In this document: positions 17,113 to 24,325 of the stretch, piece by piece
Layout: the number at the start of each line of letters is the position of its first letter
Position numbering within the stretch: the stretch's first letter is position 1
Origin: Deltaproteobacteria bacterium
Lineage (GTDB): Bacteria; Myxococcota; XYA12-FULL-58-9
Length of the DNA: 64,000 bases
Assembly (NCBI GenBank): GCA_016218825.1
Contig: JACRCV010000091.1
Coordinates: forward strand, 175,181 to 239,180
Reading direction: 5' to 3'
Notes under the pieces: generated by a model
The model's database searches: none
What the model was told of the DNA's origin: nothing
Seen by the model: the letters and a program-made list of their open reading frames with translations, nothing else
Translations under genes and position numbers: made by a program

Positions 17113-20100
17113 ATGACCGAGCCGGTCCGGGATCTTGCGGGAGCGCCGGTGTCCAAGAGCAGGTTGGCTCGGGTGGCCGATGCCTGCGGTCTGCTGACGG
17201 CGACGGTCGGGTTGTTGGTAGTCGTCGGCTGGGCGCTGGAGATCGAGCTGCTGAAGCGGGTGTTGCCGGGCTTCACGGCAATGAAGACCAACACGGCGCT
17301 CGGCCTCGTTCTCGCCGGCGTGGGCCTCTGGTGGCGCCAGCGGTCGGTTCTCAGGGTCACGTTCGGAGCGCTCGTGGCGCTCGTCGGCGCCCTGACGCTC
17401 TGTGAGTACCTCGTAGGGCTGGACCTCGGGATCGATCAGCTCTTCGTACACGAGATCGCGGCGTCGGCCGATTCCGGTCTTGCGCCGGGGCGGATGGCGC
17501 CGGCCACGGCGTTGTCGTTTCTGTTGCTCGGCGCCGCATTGGTGGGCCTCGGGGTCTCGGGGAAGATCGGCCACGCCGCGGAGATCCTGGCGCTCGCGGT
17601 GACCGTGATCGGCGGCCTTTCGTTGCTCGCCTATCCAACCGGGGCCCTGTACCTCCGGCAGCCGCCCGGCTTCGTCAGCGTCGCCTTACACACGGCTGCC
17701 GCGCTCGTGCTCCTTGGCGTCGGCGTCGTTTGCGCCGCCGAGGGCCCGGTCCAGGGCATGCGCTTTCGCGGCACGGGTCGCGCGTTATGGCTCGGCTTCG
17801 GCGTGCTCACCTGTTTGCCGGCAACGATCGGCATCGTGTTCTCCATCAATATCCAAACCCTCGCTGAAGCCATCGACGCCCAGGCTGACGTCGCCCGGCC
17901 GCGTCGCGAGGCGACGATCGAGCTCGAGAACAGGCTCCTCGGCTATTCGCTGGCCGTCCGCCTGGCGGTCGCCGAAGAGGCCCAGGGCGCCGGCGCCGCG
18001 CCCACGCACGCCGCCGACCTCGAGCGCCACCTGGCCGAGTACACCGCGCTCGCGGTCACCGACAGTCAGCGCGCGCTGGCGGCGGGCTTCGCGAGCCGCT
18101 GGCGAGATCTGCGCACTGTGGGCGCAGCGCTCTTGGCCGGCGAGGGTCAGCCAGGCCACGAGGAGCTCGCGCGTTTTGCCGCGCTTCGCACCGAGTTGGA
18201 GGAGCTGCTCGAAGAGAGGATGCGACCCGAGGCCATCGCAGCCTTCGAGGCCCGCAAGGCTATTACGCTCCGGGACCTGCGGTCGACCGCCCGCTTGCCG
18301 CTGTTACTGCTCGTCGTCAGCGTGCTCTTCGCCCTGGTGACGAGCGCGGTTGCCTCCCGGGCGGTCTTGCGGCAGGAGGACGGCCTGCGCGAGCAACGCG
18401 AGTTGCTGCGGGTCACGCTCACCAGCATCGGCGACGCCGTCGTCGCCTGCAACATGGAGCGTCGGGTCACCTTTCTCAACCCCGTCGCCGAATCGCTCAC
18501 CGGCTGGAAGTCCGACGAGGCCTACGGACAGCCGATGGCGACGGTCCTCCGGTTCGTGAACGAGCGGACCCGTGAGCAGGCGCCGGACATCTGGGAGCAG
18601 GTCCTGCGCGAGGGACGGGTCGTCGCGTTGGCGAACCACACCGTCCTGCTCCGGAAAGACGGTCGCGAGATCCCGATCGAGGACAGCGCGGCGCCGATCA
18701 CCGACGGGCTCGGCAACGTGGCCGGCGCGGTGCTCGTGTTCCACGACGTGACCGAGCGGCGGCGTGCCGACGAGCAGTTGAAGAGCAATGCGGCGCGCCT
18801 CAGTCGATCGCAAGAGGTCGCCCACCTCGGCAGTTGGGAGCTGGATCTCACCCGCGACAAGCTGACGTGGTCGGACGAGGTGTATCGGATCTTCGGCCTG
18901 CAGCCGCAGCAGTTCGGTGCCACGTACGAGGCCTTCCTGGACGCTGTGCACCCGGACGATCGGGCGGCCGTCGACGCCGCCTATTCCTCTTCAGTGCGCG
19001 AGGGTCGCGACACCTATGAGATCGAGCACCGGGTGGTGCGCAAGTCGAGCGGCGAAGTCCGCGTCGTCCACGAGAAGTGTGAGCACTTCCGCGACGGTGA
19101 CGGCCGCATCGTCCGTTCCGTCGGCATGGTCCACGACATCACCGAGCGCAAAGCAGCCGAGGACGAGCTCCGCGAGTCCGACCGGCGCAAAGACGAGTTC
19201 CTGGCGATGCTGTCCCACGAGCTGCGCAATCCGCTCACCCCGATCCGCAACAGCCTCCGCATTCTCGAACGGGTCACGCCGGGCGGCGATCAAGCGCGCC
19301 GGGCGCACGCGGTCATCGATCGGCAGGTCGGTCACCTCTCCCGCCTCATCGAAGATCTCCTCGACGTCAACCGCATCAACCGCGGCAAGATCCGCCTGCA
19401 GCGAGCGCGCCTCGACCTCGTCGAGTTGGTGCGCAAAACCTTCGAGGACCACCGCTGCCTCCTCGACGAACGGGAGGTTGCCGTCCAACTGCCGGATGAG
19501 CCGGTCTGGATTGACGGCGACCCGACGCGGCTGGTTCAAACAATCGGGAACCTCATCCACAACGCGGCGAAGTTCACGCCTGCGAACGGCAAGGTCTCGG
19601 TGTCACTCGCCAGAGTCGACGGGCGCGCTGTGCTCGACGTCACCGATACCGGGATAGGCATGGACCCGCAGACCCTCAACCGGCTCTTCGAGCCCTTTGC
19701 GCAAGCCGAACGCAGCCTCGACCGAAGTCAGGGCGGGTTGGGTTTGGGCTTGGCGCTGGTGAAGGGCATGGTCGAGCTCCATGGCGGCGCGGTCAGCGCT
19801 CACAGCGACGGCCCCGGGCGCGGCTCGCGTCTTACCGTGAGCCTCCCGGTTGACGGGCGAGTGGCCGGCGCGTCGGACGCCGCGCCGGCGGTGGTGCGGA
19901 CTGCCACCGGCAAGCGCGTGCTCATCATCGAGGACAACCAGGACGCCGCCGACAGCCTGCGCGAGGCGCTGGAGCTGGATGGACATCGAGTCGTGGTCGC
20001 CTACGACGGCGCGACCGGCCTCGCCCAGGCCCGCCGGTTCAATCCCGACATCGTCGTCTGCGACATCGGTCTGCCCACCGGCATGGATGGCTACGACGTG

Positions 20101-20289
20101 GCACGGGCGTTTCGCGCCGAGGCCGCGCTCAAGGACACGTTCCTGGTGGCGGTGAGCGGCTATGCGCTGCCCGAGGACGTAGAACGCGCTCGAGCGGCCG
20201 GGTTCGAGCGGCATCTCGCCAAGCCGCCGGACCTGACCACGCTCGAGCAGGTCCTGGCGGAGGTTCCCACGCGGCGCGTCTCCAGCTGA
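17113..20289 (+). CDS. Membrane-bound hybrid histidine kinase with PAS-PAS-HisKA-HATPase-receiver
   Basis: A 1,058-residue sensor. The first 245 residues hold about seven hydrophobic segments, a MASE-like membrane sensor. A CHASE3-like helical extracytoplasmic region follows (about 245-390) and another transmembrane helix (LPLLLLVVSVLFALVTS, 396-412). Then come PAS (425-550), PAS_3 (565-690, WSDEVYRIFGLQ), HisKA with MLSHELRNPLTP (His near 702), and an HATPase with NLIHNAAKF, DTGIGM and GLGLGLALVK. The C-terminal receiver (934-1055) has VLIIEDNQDAADSL and its Asp near 984. All catalytic boxes look intact. It is transcribed divergently from the NarX-type kinase and followed 34 bases later by a small kinase-like gene. 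The signal sensed is unknown. Confidence 0.93.
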   Translation: MTEPVRDLAGAPVSKSRLARVADACGLLTATVGLLVVVGWALEIELLKRVLPGFTAMKTNTALGLVLAGVGLWWRQRSVLRVTFGALVALVGALTLCEYLVGLDLGIDQLFVHEIAASADSGLAPGRMAPATALSFLLLGAALVGLGVSGKIGHAAEILALAVTVIGGLSLLAYPTGALYLRQPPGFVSVALHTAAALVLLGVGVVCAAEGPVQGMRFRGTGRALWLGFGVLTCLPATIGIVFSINIQTLAEAIDAQADVARPRREATIELENRLLGYSLAVRLAVAEEAQGAGAAPTHAADLERHLAEYTALAVTDSQRALAAGFASRWRDLRTVGAALLAGEGQPGHEELARFAALRTELEELLEERMRPEAIAAFEARKAITLRDLRSTARLPLLLLVVSVLFALVTSAVASRAVLRQEDGLREQRELLRVTLTSIGDAVVACNMERRVTFLNPVAESLTGWKSDEAYGQPMATVLRFVNERTREQAPDIWEQVLREGRVVALANHTVLLRKDGREIPIEDSAAPITDGLGNVAGAVLVFHDVTERRRADEQLKSNAARLSRSQEVAHLGSWELDLTRDKLTWSDEVYRIFGLQPQQFGATYEAFLDAVHPDDRAAVDAAYSSSVREGRDTYEIEHRVVRKSSGEVRVVHEKCEHFRDGDGRIVRSVGMVHDITERKAAEDELRESDRRKDEFLAMLSHELRNPLTPIRNSLRILERVTPGGDQARRAHAVIDRQVGHLSRLIEDLLDVNRINRGKIRLQRARLDLVELVRKTFEDHRCLLDEREVAVQLPDEPVWIDGDPTRLVQTIGNLIHNAAKFTPANGKVSVSLARVDGRAVLDVTDTGIGMDPQTLNRLFEPFAQAERSLDRSQGGLGLGLALVKGMVELHGGAVSAHSDGPGRGSRLTVSLPVDGRVAGASDAAPAVVRTATGKRVLIIEDNQDAADSLREALELDGHRVVVAYDGATGLAQARRFNPDIVVCDIGLPTGMDGYDVARAFRAEAALKDTFLVAVSGYALPEDVERARAAGFERHLAKPPDLTTLEQVLAEVPTRRVSS

Positions 20290-20323
20290 CGGCGATTTCG
20301 ACCGCCCGGCCACGAGGTGACTC

Positions 20324-21031
20324 ATGAAGAACGATCGGGCTGCACCGACTGTTGGCGCGGGCGCGGCGGCGCCGGCGGTGGCTCTCGCCAAGCTCCGTAG
20401 CCAGCATGAGGAGCTGTTGCGAGCGATGTCCCACGACCTGCGAACCCCGCTCGTGGCGCTGCTGTTGCAGGCGCAGCTCCTGGAGCGATCGCTGGACCAC
20501 CGAGACCCCAACCAGCGGCGCGCCGCGACGATCATTGCCATGACCCACGAGTTCACCGCCATCATCGACCGGCTGGTGGAGACCGCCCGCCTGGAAGCTG
20601 GCATCGCGAAGTTGGACACCGAGAGCGTCGCCCTCCCGGAGCTGCTCCGCGACCTCGTGAGCCAGCTGCCGCCGACCGAAGGCAGCCGGGTCGTGCTGAC
20701 GGTCGACGACGCGTTTCCCGATATCGTCCTCGACCGGTGCCGCATCCAAACGGTCATCAAGACCCTCCTGCAGCGGGCGACGCGGGCCTCGCCCGGGAGG
20801 ATCGGGGTGTCGCTGTCGCGATGCGGCGAGGAGCTACGCCTCGCGGTGCGTGACCAGGGTCCGCCGGCGGCGCCGCTGGCGCGCAGTCTTGCCGCCGAGA
20901 CCGGCGCAACCTACGACAGCATCTACCTCGCGAAGGTCATCGTCGAAGCGCATGGGGGCCGCCTGTGGTTCGAGACCGCGACCGACCAGGGGAACACCGC
21001 GATCTTCGCGCTACCGCTGAGCTCCGAGTGA
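20324..21031 (+). CDS. Small histidine-kinase-like protein with degenerate ATPase domain
   Basis: A 235-residue cytoplasmic protein. A HisKA helix pair carries LLRAMSHDLRTPLVALLLQA, with the phospho-acceptor His near residue 37. The ATPase-like half has a G1-like motif VRDQGPPAAP and a C-terminal strand-helix VIVEAHGGRLWFET. The N-box region reads IQTVIKTLLQRATRA, without the Asn that co-ordinates Mg-ATP, and the usual GxGLGL G2 loop is absent, so ATP binding may be lost. ATG 20324 follows a GAGGTGA ribosome-binding site 34 bases after the hybrid kinase, suggesting one operon. It could be a phosphotransfer or modulatory subunit of that kinase; this is inference. Confidence 0.78.
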   Translation: MKNDRAAPTVGAGAAAPAVALAKLRSQHEELLRAMSHDLRTPLVALLLQAQLLERSLDHRDPNQRRAATIIAMTHEFTAIIDRLVETARLEAGIAKLDTESVALPELLRDLVSQLPPTEGSRVVLTVDDAFPDIVLDRCRIQTVIKTLLQRATRASPGRIGVSLSRCGEELRLAVRDQGPPAAPLARSLAAETGATYDSIYLAKVIVEAHGGRLWFETATDQGNTAIFALPLSSE

Positions 21032-21130
21032 AGTCGTCTCGTCACGCGTCGGGAGCGCGGCCCCGTCGGAGCTGACCCGGTCGCGGCCGGCCCGCTTGCT
21101 GCGATCCATCAGCCCGTCGGCGCGTTTTTC
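21011..21130 (-). pseudogene. 3' remnant of a GGDEF (diguanylate cyclase) gene
   Basis: On the minus strand the frame ending at 21011 encodes EKRADGLMDRSKRAGRDRV, a good match to the C-terminal helix of GGDEF domains (the ADxALYxAKxxGRNRV pattern). Upstream of about 21130 the similarity stops and the catalytic GGDEF core is absent. I read this as the leftover tail of a cyclase gene truncated at its 5' side, next to the probable left edge of the integrative element. It overlaps the last 21 bases of the kinase-like gene convergently. Confidence 0.5.
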
Positions 21131-21549
21131 AGGCTCTGCATCGGGCGCCCCTACGATCTCTTTACAGCGTCGCAGGTCGCATCCTGGGGGTACGACGACG
21201 ATTTCTTGTCGAATCCTGCAACTGCCTGACACTGCGAGAGAATCAGGAGAGGCCGAGGACCATCAGAACCATCAGGTACGACGACCGCTGCGATGAAGTC
21301 CGGTCCTCATCTTGGTCGGGAACCTCGGCTTGAAGTTCCTCGACCTGGACCTTCTGGGTGAAGATCCTCGACCTGGACCTTCTGGGTGAAGATTCTCGAC
21401 CTGGACCTTCTGGGTGAAGGTCCTCGACCTGGACCCTTGGGTGAAGATCCTCGACCTGGATCTCGACTTGAAGATCCTCGACCTCGATTCTCACGGCACC
21501 GGCCTCGCCGTGATACGGTCCCCGCTCCACCACTTTGAGGAGGGGACCA
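21131..21549. other. Non-coding left part of the integrative element
   Basis: About 420 bases without a supported gene. It holds the 28-bp tandem repeats at 21333-21497 and, just before 21550, a strong ribosome-binding site (AGGAGG). The stretch at 21131-21332 has no structure that I can assign. Confidence 0.45.
21333..21497. repeat. Tandem 27-28-bp repeats forming hairpins at unit junctions
   Basis: Units begin at 21333, 21361, 21389, 21417, 21444 and 21471 (partial). The first three are 28 bases and the next two are 27. Each reads roughly AAGATCCTCGACCTGGACC followed by TTCTGGGTG. Across the junctions GGACCTTC-TGGGT-GAAGGTCC forms a hairpin, perfect at 21404-21424 and with one or two mismatches at the others. 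The period is not a multiple of three in the first units, which argues against coding. The units are contiguous, so this is not a CRISPR array. Confidence 0.85.
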
Positions 21550-22467
21550 GTGGACAAGAATCCCTACGCCGACATCGCGTACCCCAAGCACCTCACGCTG
21601 GAATGGCTGGTGTCCAAGGGCCTGCCGATCTACGTGCGAAACATGACGAGACCGAGAGGTTCGATCGCCGTCAACTTCATGCAGGCCAACGTCAGGGCCA
21701 AGGTCGTGAAGATTCCCAGGACGAACCTGCCGATCCACTTCGACAGACAACTGAGTCCAGAGATCCTGCTCGATAGCGAGGACCTACGCCAATGCGTCAG
21801 GATGGGCGTGCTCGAACTCGTCCGGCCGGATGTGGCGTGGGCGGAGTTGGCGGTCGCGGGGACCGATGGGGTCCTCGCAGGAGACGGGTTTCCTCGGGAA
21901 CCTGGAGGCCAGGACGCGGCCGGACCGCAGACCGCCTGGGAGCACGACTTCCACGCACGGATGGCCGGGTTCGAGGCGGCGGTGCCGGGGACCGGGACCT
22001 CGGTGTCGGTCAAGGTCCGGGTCACGTCCGGCTGCTTCCATCGCGAGCATTCCCCTCGGGCCTACGAGATGATCGACCGATGGCTGCAAGCCACGCCGGA
22101 TCGATGCCGGTTCGAGGAGCATGAGAGTGGCCCGGAACTACTCGTGTGGGTCGCGGTGGGGACGGCCGCGATCACCCTCGCCAAGAGCGTCATCGACCTC
22201 GTGACCGCGATCATCAAGGCCCGGGCCGATGGCGTGCGGCACGGAGACCATCCGTCAGATCCAGTCGAACTGATCGTCCGGGTCACGAGCGAGAAGGGTG
22301 TCCGGGAAGAACGCCTCGTTCGTTTCTCCGCCAGCGACTCGGTGACCGGCACGCAAGTCGGCAGGGCTCTCACCGAGGGGATCTCCAAGCTGCTGCCGCC
22401 GCGACCGGAGACGGGGACGGCATCCTCGATCTTGTCTCGATCATGGAGTCGAAGTTGGCGACGATGA
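21550..22467 (+). CDS. Unrecognised 305-residue cargo protein of the integrative element
   Basis: GTG 21550 is chosen because AGGAGG lies seven bases upstream. The N-terminal 100 residues (NPYADIAYPKHLTLEWL ... LLDSEDLRQCVRMGVLELV) look like a compact beta-rich domain with an acidic helical end. A variable linker follows. The C-terminal part has a second beta segment (SVSVKVRVTSGCFHREH), the motif EEHESGPE, a 29-residue hydrophobic helix (LLVWVAVGTAAITLAKSV ...), and a final beta segment (PVELIVRVTSEKGVREERL). The hydrophobic helix flanked by beta strands recalls membrane-associated effector modules of bacterial conflict systems, but I cannot name a family. It overlaps the excisionase gene by 25 bases. 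Function unknown. Confidence 0.65.
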   Translation: MDKNPYADIAYPKHLTLEWLVSKGLPIYVRNMTRPRGSIAVNFMQANVRAKVVKIPRTNLPIHFDRQLSPEILLDSEDLRQCVRMGVLELVRPDVAWAELAVAGTDGVLAGDGFPREPGGQDAAGPQTAWEHDFHARMAGFEAAVPGTGTSVSVKVRVTSGCFHREHSPRAYEMIDRWLQATPDRCRFEEHESGPELLVWVAVGTAAITLAKSVIDLVTAIIKARADGVRHGDHPSDPVELIVRVTSEKGVREERLVRFSASDSVTGTQVGRALTEGISKLLPPRPETGTASSILSRSWSRSWRR

Positions 22468-22790
22468 TCCGGGAGATCGTGCGGCAGGAGATCGCTGCGG
22501 CCACGGCAGAACATCAGAAGGCTCCTGCGCCGGAAGTTCTGACCACGGAGCAGGCTGCGGAGATCGCCAACGTCACGCCCGCGACCGTTCGGCAGTGGGT
22601 CCGCGAGGGGAGCCTTCGGGCCACACGCATCCACGGCTCCCGGCAACTTCGCATCCTTCGTAACGACCTCCTCCGGCATCTCTGCGGTGACGAGGCAACG
22701 AGACTCGATGGCGACGCAGAGATCGATCAGAAGGCCCGCGAGATCATGCGTCGCCGGGATAGACGTGGATCTGCCACACCCTCACGGTAG
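22443..22790 (+). CDS. Excisionase-like helix-turn-helix protein
   Basis: A 115-residue protein. After a helical N-terminus (MESKLATMIREIVRQEIAAA) comes a MerR-like HTH_17 excisionase domain (about residues 38-85): LTTEQAAEIANVTPATVRQW, then VREGSLRATRIHGSRQLRI. The tail is basic. Such proteins bend the attachment site and steer tyrosine integrases toward excision. ATG 22443 starts inside the end of the cargo gene and the integrase begins 20 bases after its stop, so the three genes look co-transcribed. Confidence 0.8.
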   Translation: MESKLATMIREIVRQEIAAATAEHQKAPAPEVLTTEQAAEIANVTPATVRQWVREGSLRATRIHGSRQLRILRNDLLRHLCGDEATRLDGDAEIDQKAREIMRRRDRRGSATPSR

Positions 22791-22810
22791 GATTAGCGTG
22801 GAGAAGAAAC

Positions 22811-24325
22811 ATGGGTTCAGTCTACAGACGCGGCCGGGTTCTCTGGCTCAAGTACAGGGACTACGATGGCCAGTGGGTCGCTGAATCGACTGAACTCGGC
22901 CTCGGCGAGGAGAAGCAGGCCCAACGACTTCTAGAAAACATCGAGAACCGGATTGCATCGGGCTCCGAGCTTCATGATGGAGAGGTCGGGCCGGTCTCGG
23001 TCAGGCGGTACGCCGCCCACTTCATCAAAGAGCGTCGGGCCCTCGGGATCGCGAGTGCAGACGATGACGAAAGGCGGCTGAGGCTCCACATCCTGCCGGT
23101 TCTCGGGAAGATGGACATGGTTGCGGTCAGACCGAGGCACGTCCGACAGCTTGTTCGAGACCTCCGCAAGCGAGTTCGCGCTGGACGGACCGTGATCAAC
23201 ATCTACGCGAGCCTCCGCAATATGTACAACAATGCTCTGGTGGATGAGATCGTCGAGGTCTCTCCCTGCTGCTTGAAGAGGAGGGATCTCCCACCGAACC
23301 GGGATCGTGATCCGGCATGGCGAGAGACCGCCGTGTTCACCGTGGATGAGGTCGTGACCTTGATCTCGGACAAGCGCATCCCGTTGAGCCATCGCGTTCG
23401 CTACGCGATCCTGGGGCTCGCTGGTCCTCGGGTTGGCGAAGCCGTGGCCCGCAGGTGGCGCGACTACGATCCCGAGGTGAAGCCCTTGGGCAAGCTGGCC
23501 ATCATCTCCAAGTATAGCAGCCATCGGAAGCGCGAAGAACCGGCTACCAAGAGCGGTGTCGTACGCTACGTTCCTGTACACCTGACGTTGGCCCGCGTGC
23601 TCCGCGAGTGGAAGCTGCATGGCTGGGCCGAGCAGATGGGCCGCCACCCCACGGCCGACGATCTCATCCTGCCCGGCGATGTTGACGGTCACCTCCCCAA
23701 CTACCAGGTCCGGGTGGACTTCTTGCACGATCTGAAAAAGCTCGGCATGCGGCGGCGTCGCGTCCACGACCTGCGGCGCTCCTTCGTTTCAATCGGTCGC
23801 GCTCACGGGCTCCGAAAGGATGTCATGGAGTGGATGACCCACGGGGCTCACGGCGACATCATCGACATGTACACCACGATGCCGTGGGAAGTGCTCTGTG
23901 AAGAACTGGTCAAGCTGCGGGTCGAACTGCGGACCGGGACCGTCGTTCAACTACCCGTCGCCGTCGCCGCAGGCACCACATCGCCGACGAAAGCCGACGA
24001 TCACGCCTCACGAGATTCCGCGCAGTTGCAGCCGGCCTTGGTACAGTCTTGGTACAGTCGCAGCGCGTCAAAATCGACATCAACGAAGATTGGCGGAAGC
24101 GCACGAGAATCGAACTCGCCTAAGCCGTTTCTCACAGCCTACGTCGGTTTTGAAGACCGGGGGCGGCACCAGCCAGCCACGCGCTTCCGCGGCTCGGATA
24201 GCACAGGAGCACACCGGTTACCACGGTCTCGTCGCCGGCCGCCGGCGCCCGGCCGTCGAGGTTTGACCGCGAACGGGAGCGGGTGCTACACAGGCCGGTC
24301 TGTCTTTGAAAGTGATGGTGAGTGA
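22811..24325 (+). CDS. Tyrosine recombinase (integrase) with tRNA-encoded C-terminal extension
   Basis: A phage-type tyrosine integrase. Residues 1-60 are an arm-binding-like domain (GSVYRRGRVLWLKYRDYDG), 65-145 a SAM-like core-binding domain, and 170-370 the catalytic domain. Catalytic residues visible are Arg207 (GPRVGEAV), Lys247, His319 and Arg322 (VHDLRRS), His344 and Tyr354 (IDMYTT). The catalytic domain ends well before residue 427, where the frame enters the antisense of the selC tRNA and continues to a stop next to the tig start. Residues 427-504 are therefore host-derived and probably not functional. The enzyme itself looks intact. Confidence 0.9.
   Translation: MGSVYRRGRVLWLKYRDYDGQWVAESTELGLGEEKQAQRLLENIENRIASGSELHDGEVGPVSVRRYAAHFIKERRALGIASADDDERRLRLHILPVLGKMDMVAVRPRHVRQLVRDLRKRVRAGRTVINIYASLRNMYNNALVDEIVEVSPCCLKRRDLPPNRDRDPAWRETAVFTVDEVVTLISDKRIPLSHRVRYAILGLAGPRVGEAVARRWRDYDPEVKPLGKLAIISKYSSHRKREEPATKSGVVRYVPVHLTLARVLREWKLHGWAEQMGRHPTADDLILPGDVDGHLPNYQVRVDFLHDLKKLGMRRRRVHDLRRSFVSIGRAHGLRKDVMEWMTHGAHGDIIDMYTTMPWEVLCEELVKLRVELRTGTVVQLPVAVAAGTTSPTKADDHASRDSAQLQPALVQSWYSRSASKSTSTKIGGSARESNSPKPFLTAYVGFEDRGRHQPATRFRGSDSTGAHRLPRSRRRPPAPGRRGLTANGSGCYTGRSVFESDGE
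24037..24058. repeat. Tandem 11-bp direct repeat near the attachment site
   Basis: CTTGGTACAGT occurs twice back to back at 24037-24047 and 24048-24058, 33 bases from the tRNA 3' end and inside the integrase frame. Paired short repeats beside an attachment core are typical arm-type binding sites for tyrosine integrases. Binding is inferred. Confidence 0.5.
24091..24188 (-). tRNA. selC: tRNA-Sec (anticodon TCA)
   Basis: A 98-base selenocysteine tRNA that carries a specific Sec insertion system. The acceptor stem pairs GGAAGCGC with GCGCTTCC over eight base pairs, longer than in normal tRNAs. The D stem is GTGGC/GCCGC, and the anticodon loop CTTCAAA has TCA at 24151-24153. A long variable arm (GGCTGT/ACGGCT) follows, and the T arm is GCGAG-TTCGATT-CTCGT. 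The discriminator base is G and CCA is encoded. The long acceptor stem, long variable arm and UCA anticodon are diagnostic. The 3' end is the attachment site of the adjacent integrative element, and the tRNA gene itself remains whole. Confidence 0.95.

Larger units (their letters stand above)
21140..24094 (+). mobile_element. Small integrative element inserted at the selC tRNA
   Basis: The right end is set by the 3' end of the selenocysteine tRNA (24091-24094), a classic tyrosine-integrase target; the integrase gene lies next to it. The contents are a non-coding stretch with tandem repeats, one unknown gene, an excisionase-like gene and the integrase. By eye this stretch is less GC-rich than its surroundings. 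The left end is uncertain: I found no copy of the tRNA 3' end there, so I place it tentatively where the GGDEF remnant stops. The element may be decayed. Confidence 0.6.

Noticed and set aside
21131..21300. Left attachment site matching the selC 3' end
   Set aside because: Only a 7-base match (GAGAATC near 21240) was seen, which is expected by chance.
21333..21497. CRISPR array
   Set aside because: The units are contiguous with no unique spacers, and no cas genes are present.
21414..21776. Repetitive LDLD-type peptide encoded by the tandem repeats
   Set aside because: The 28-base period breaks the frame in the first units and there is no ribosome-binding site; the real gene starts at GTG 21550.
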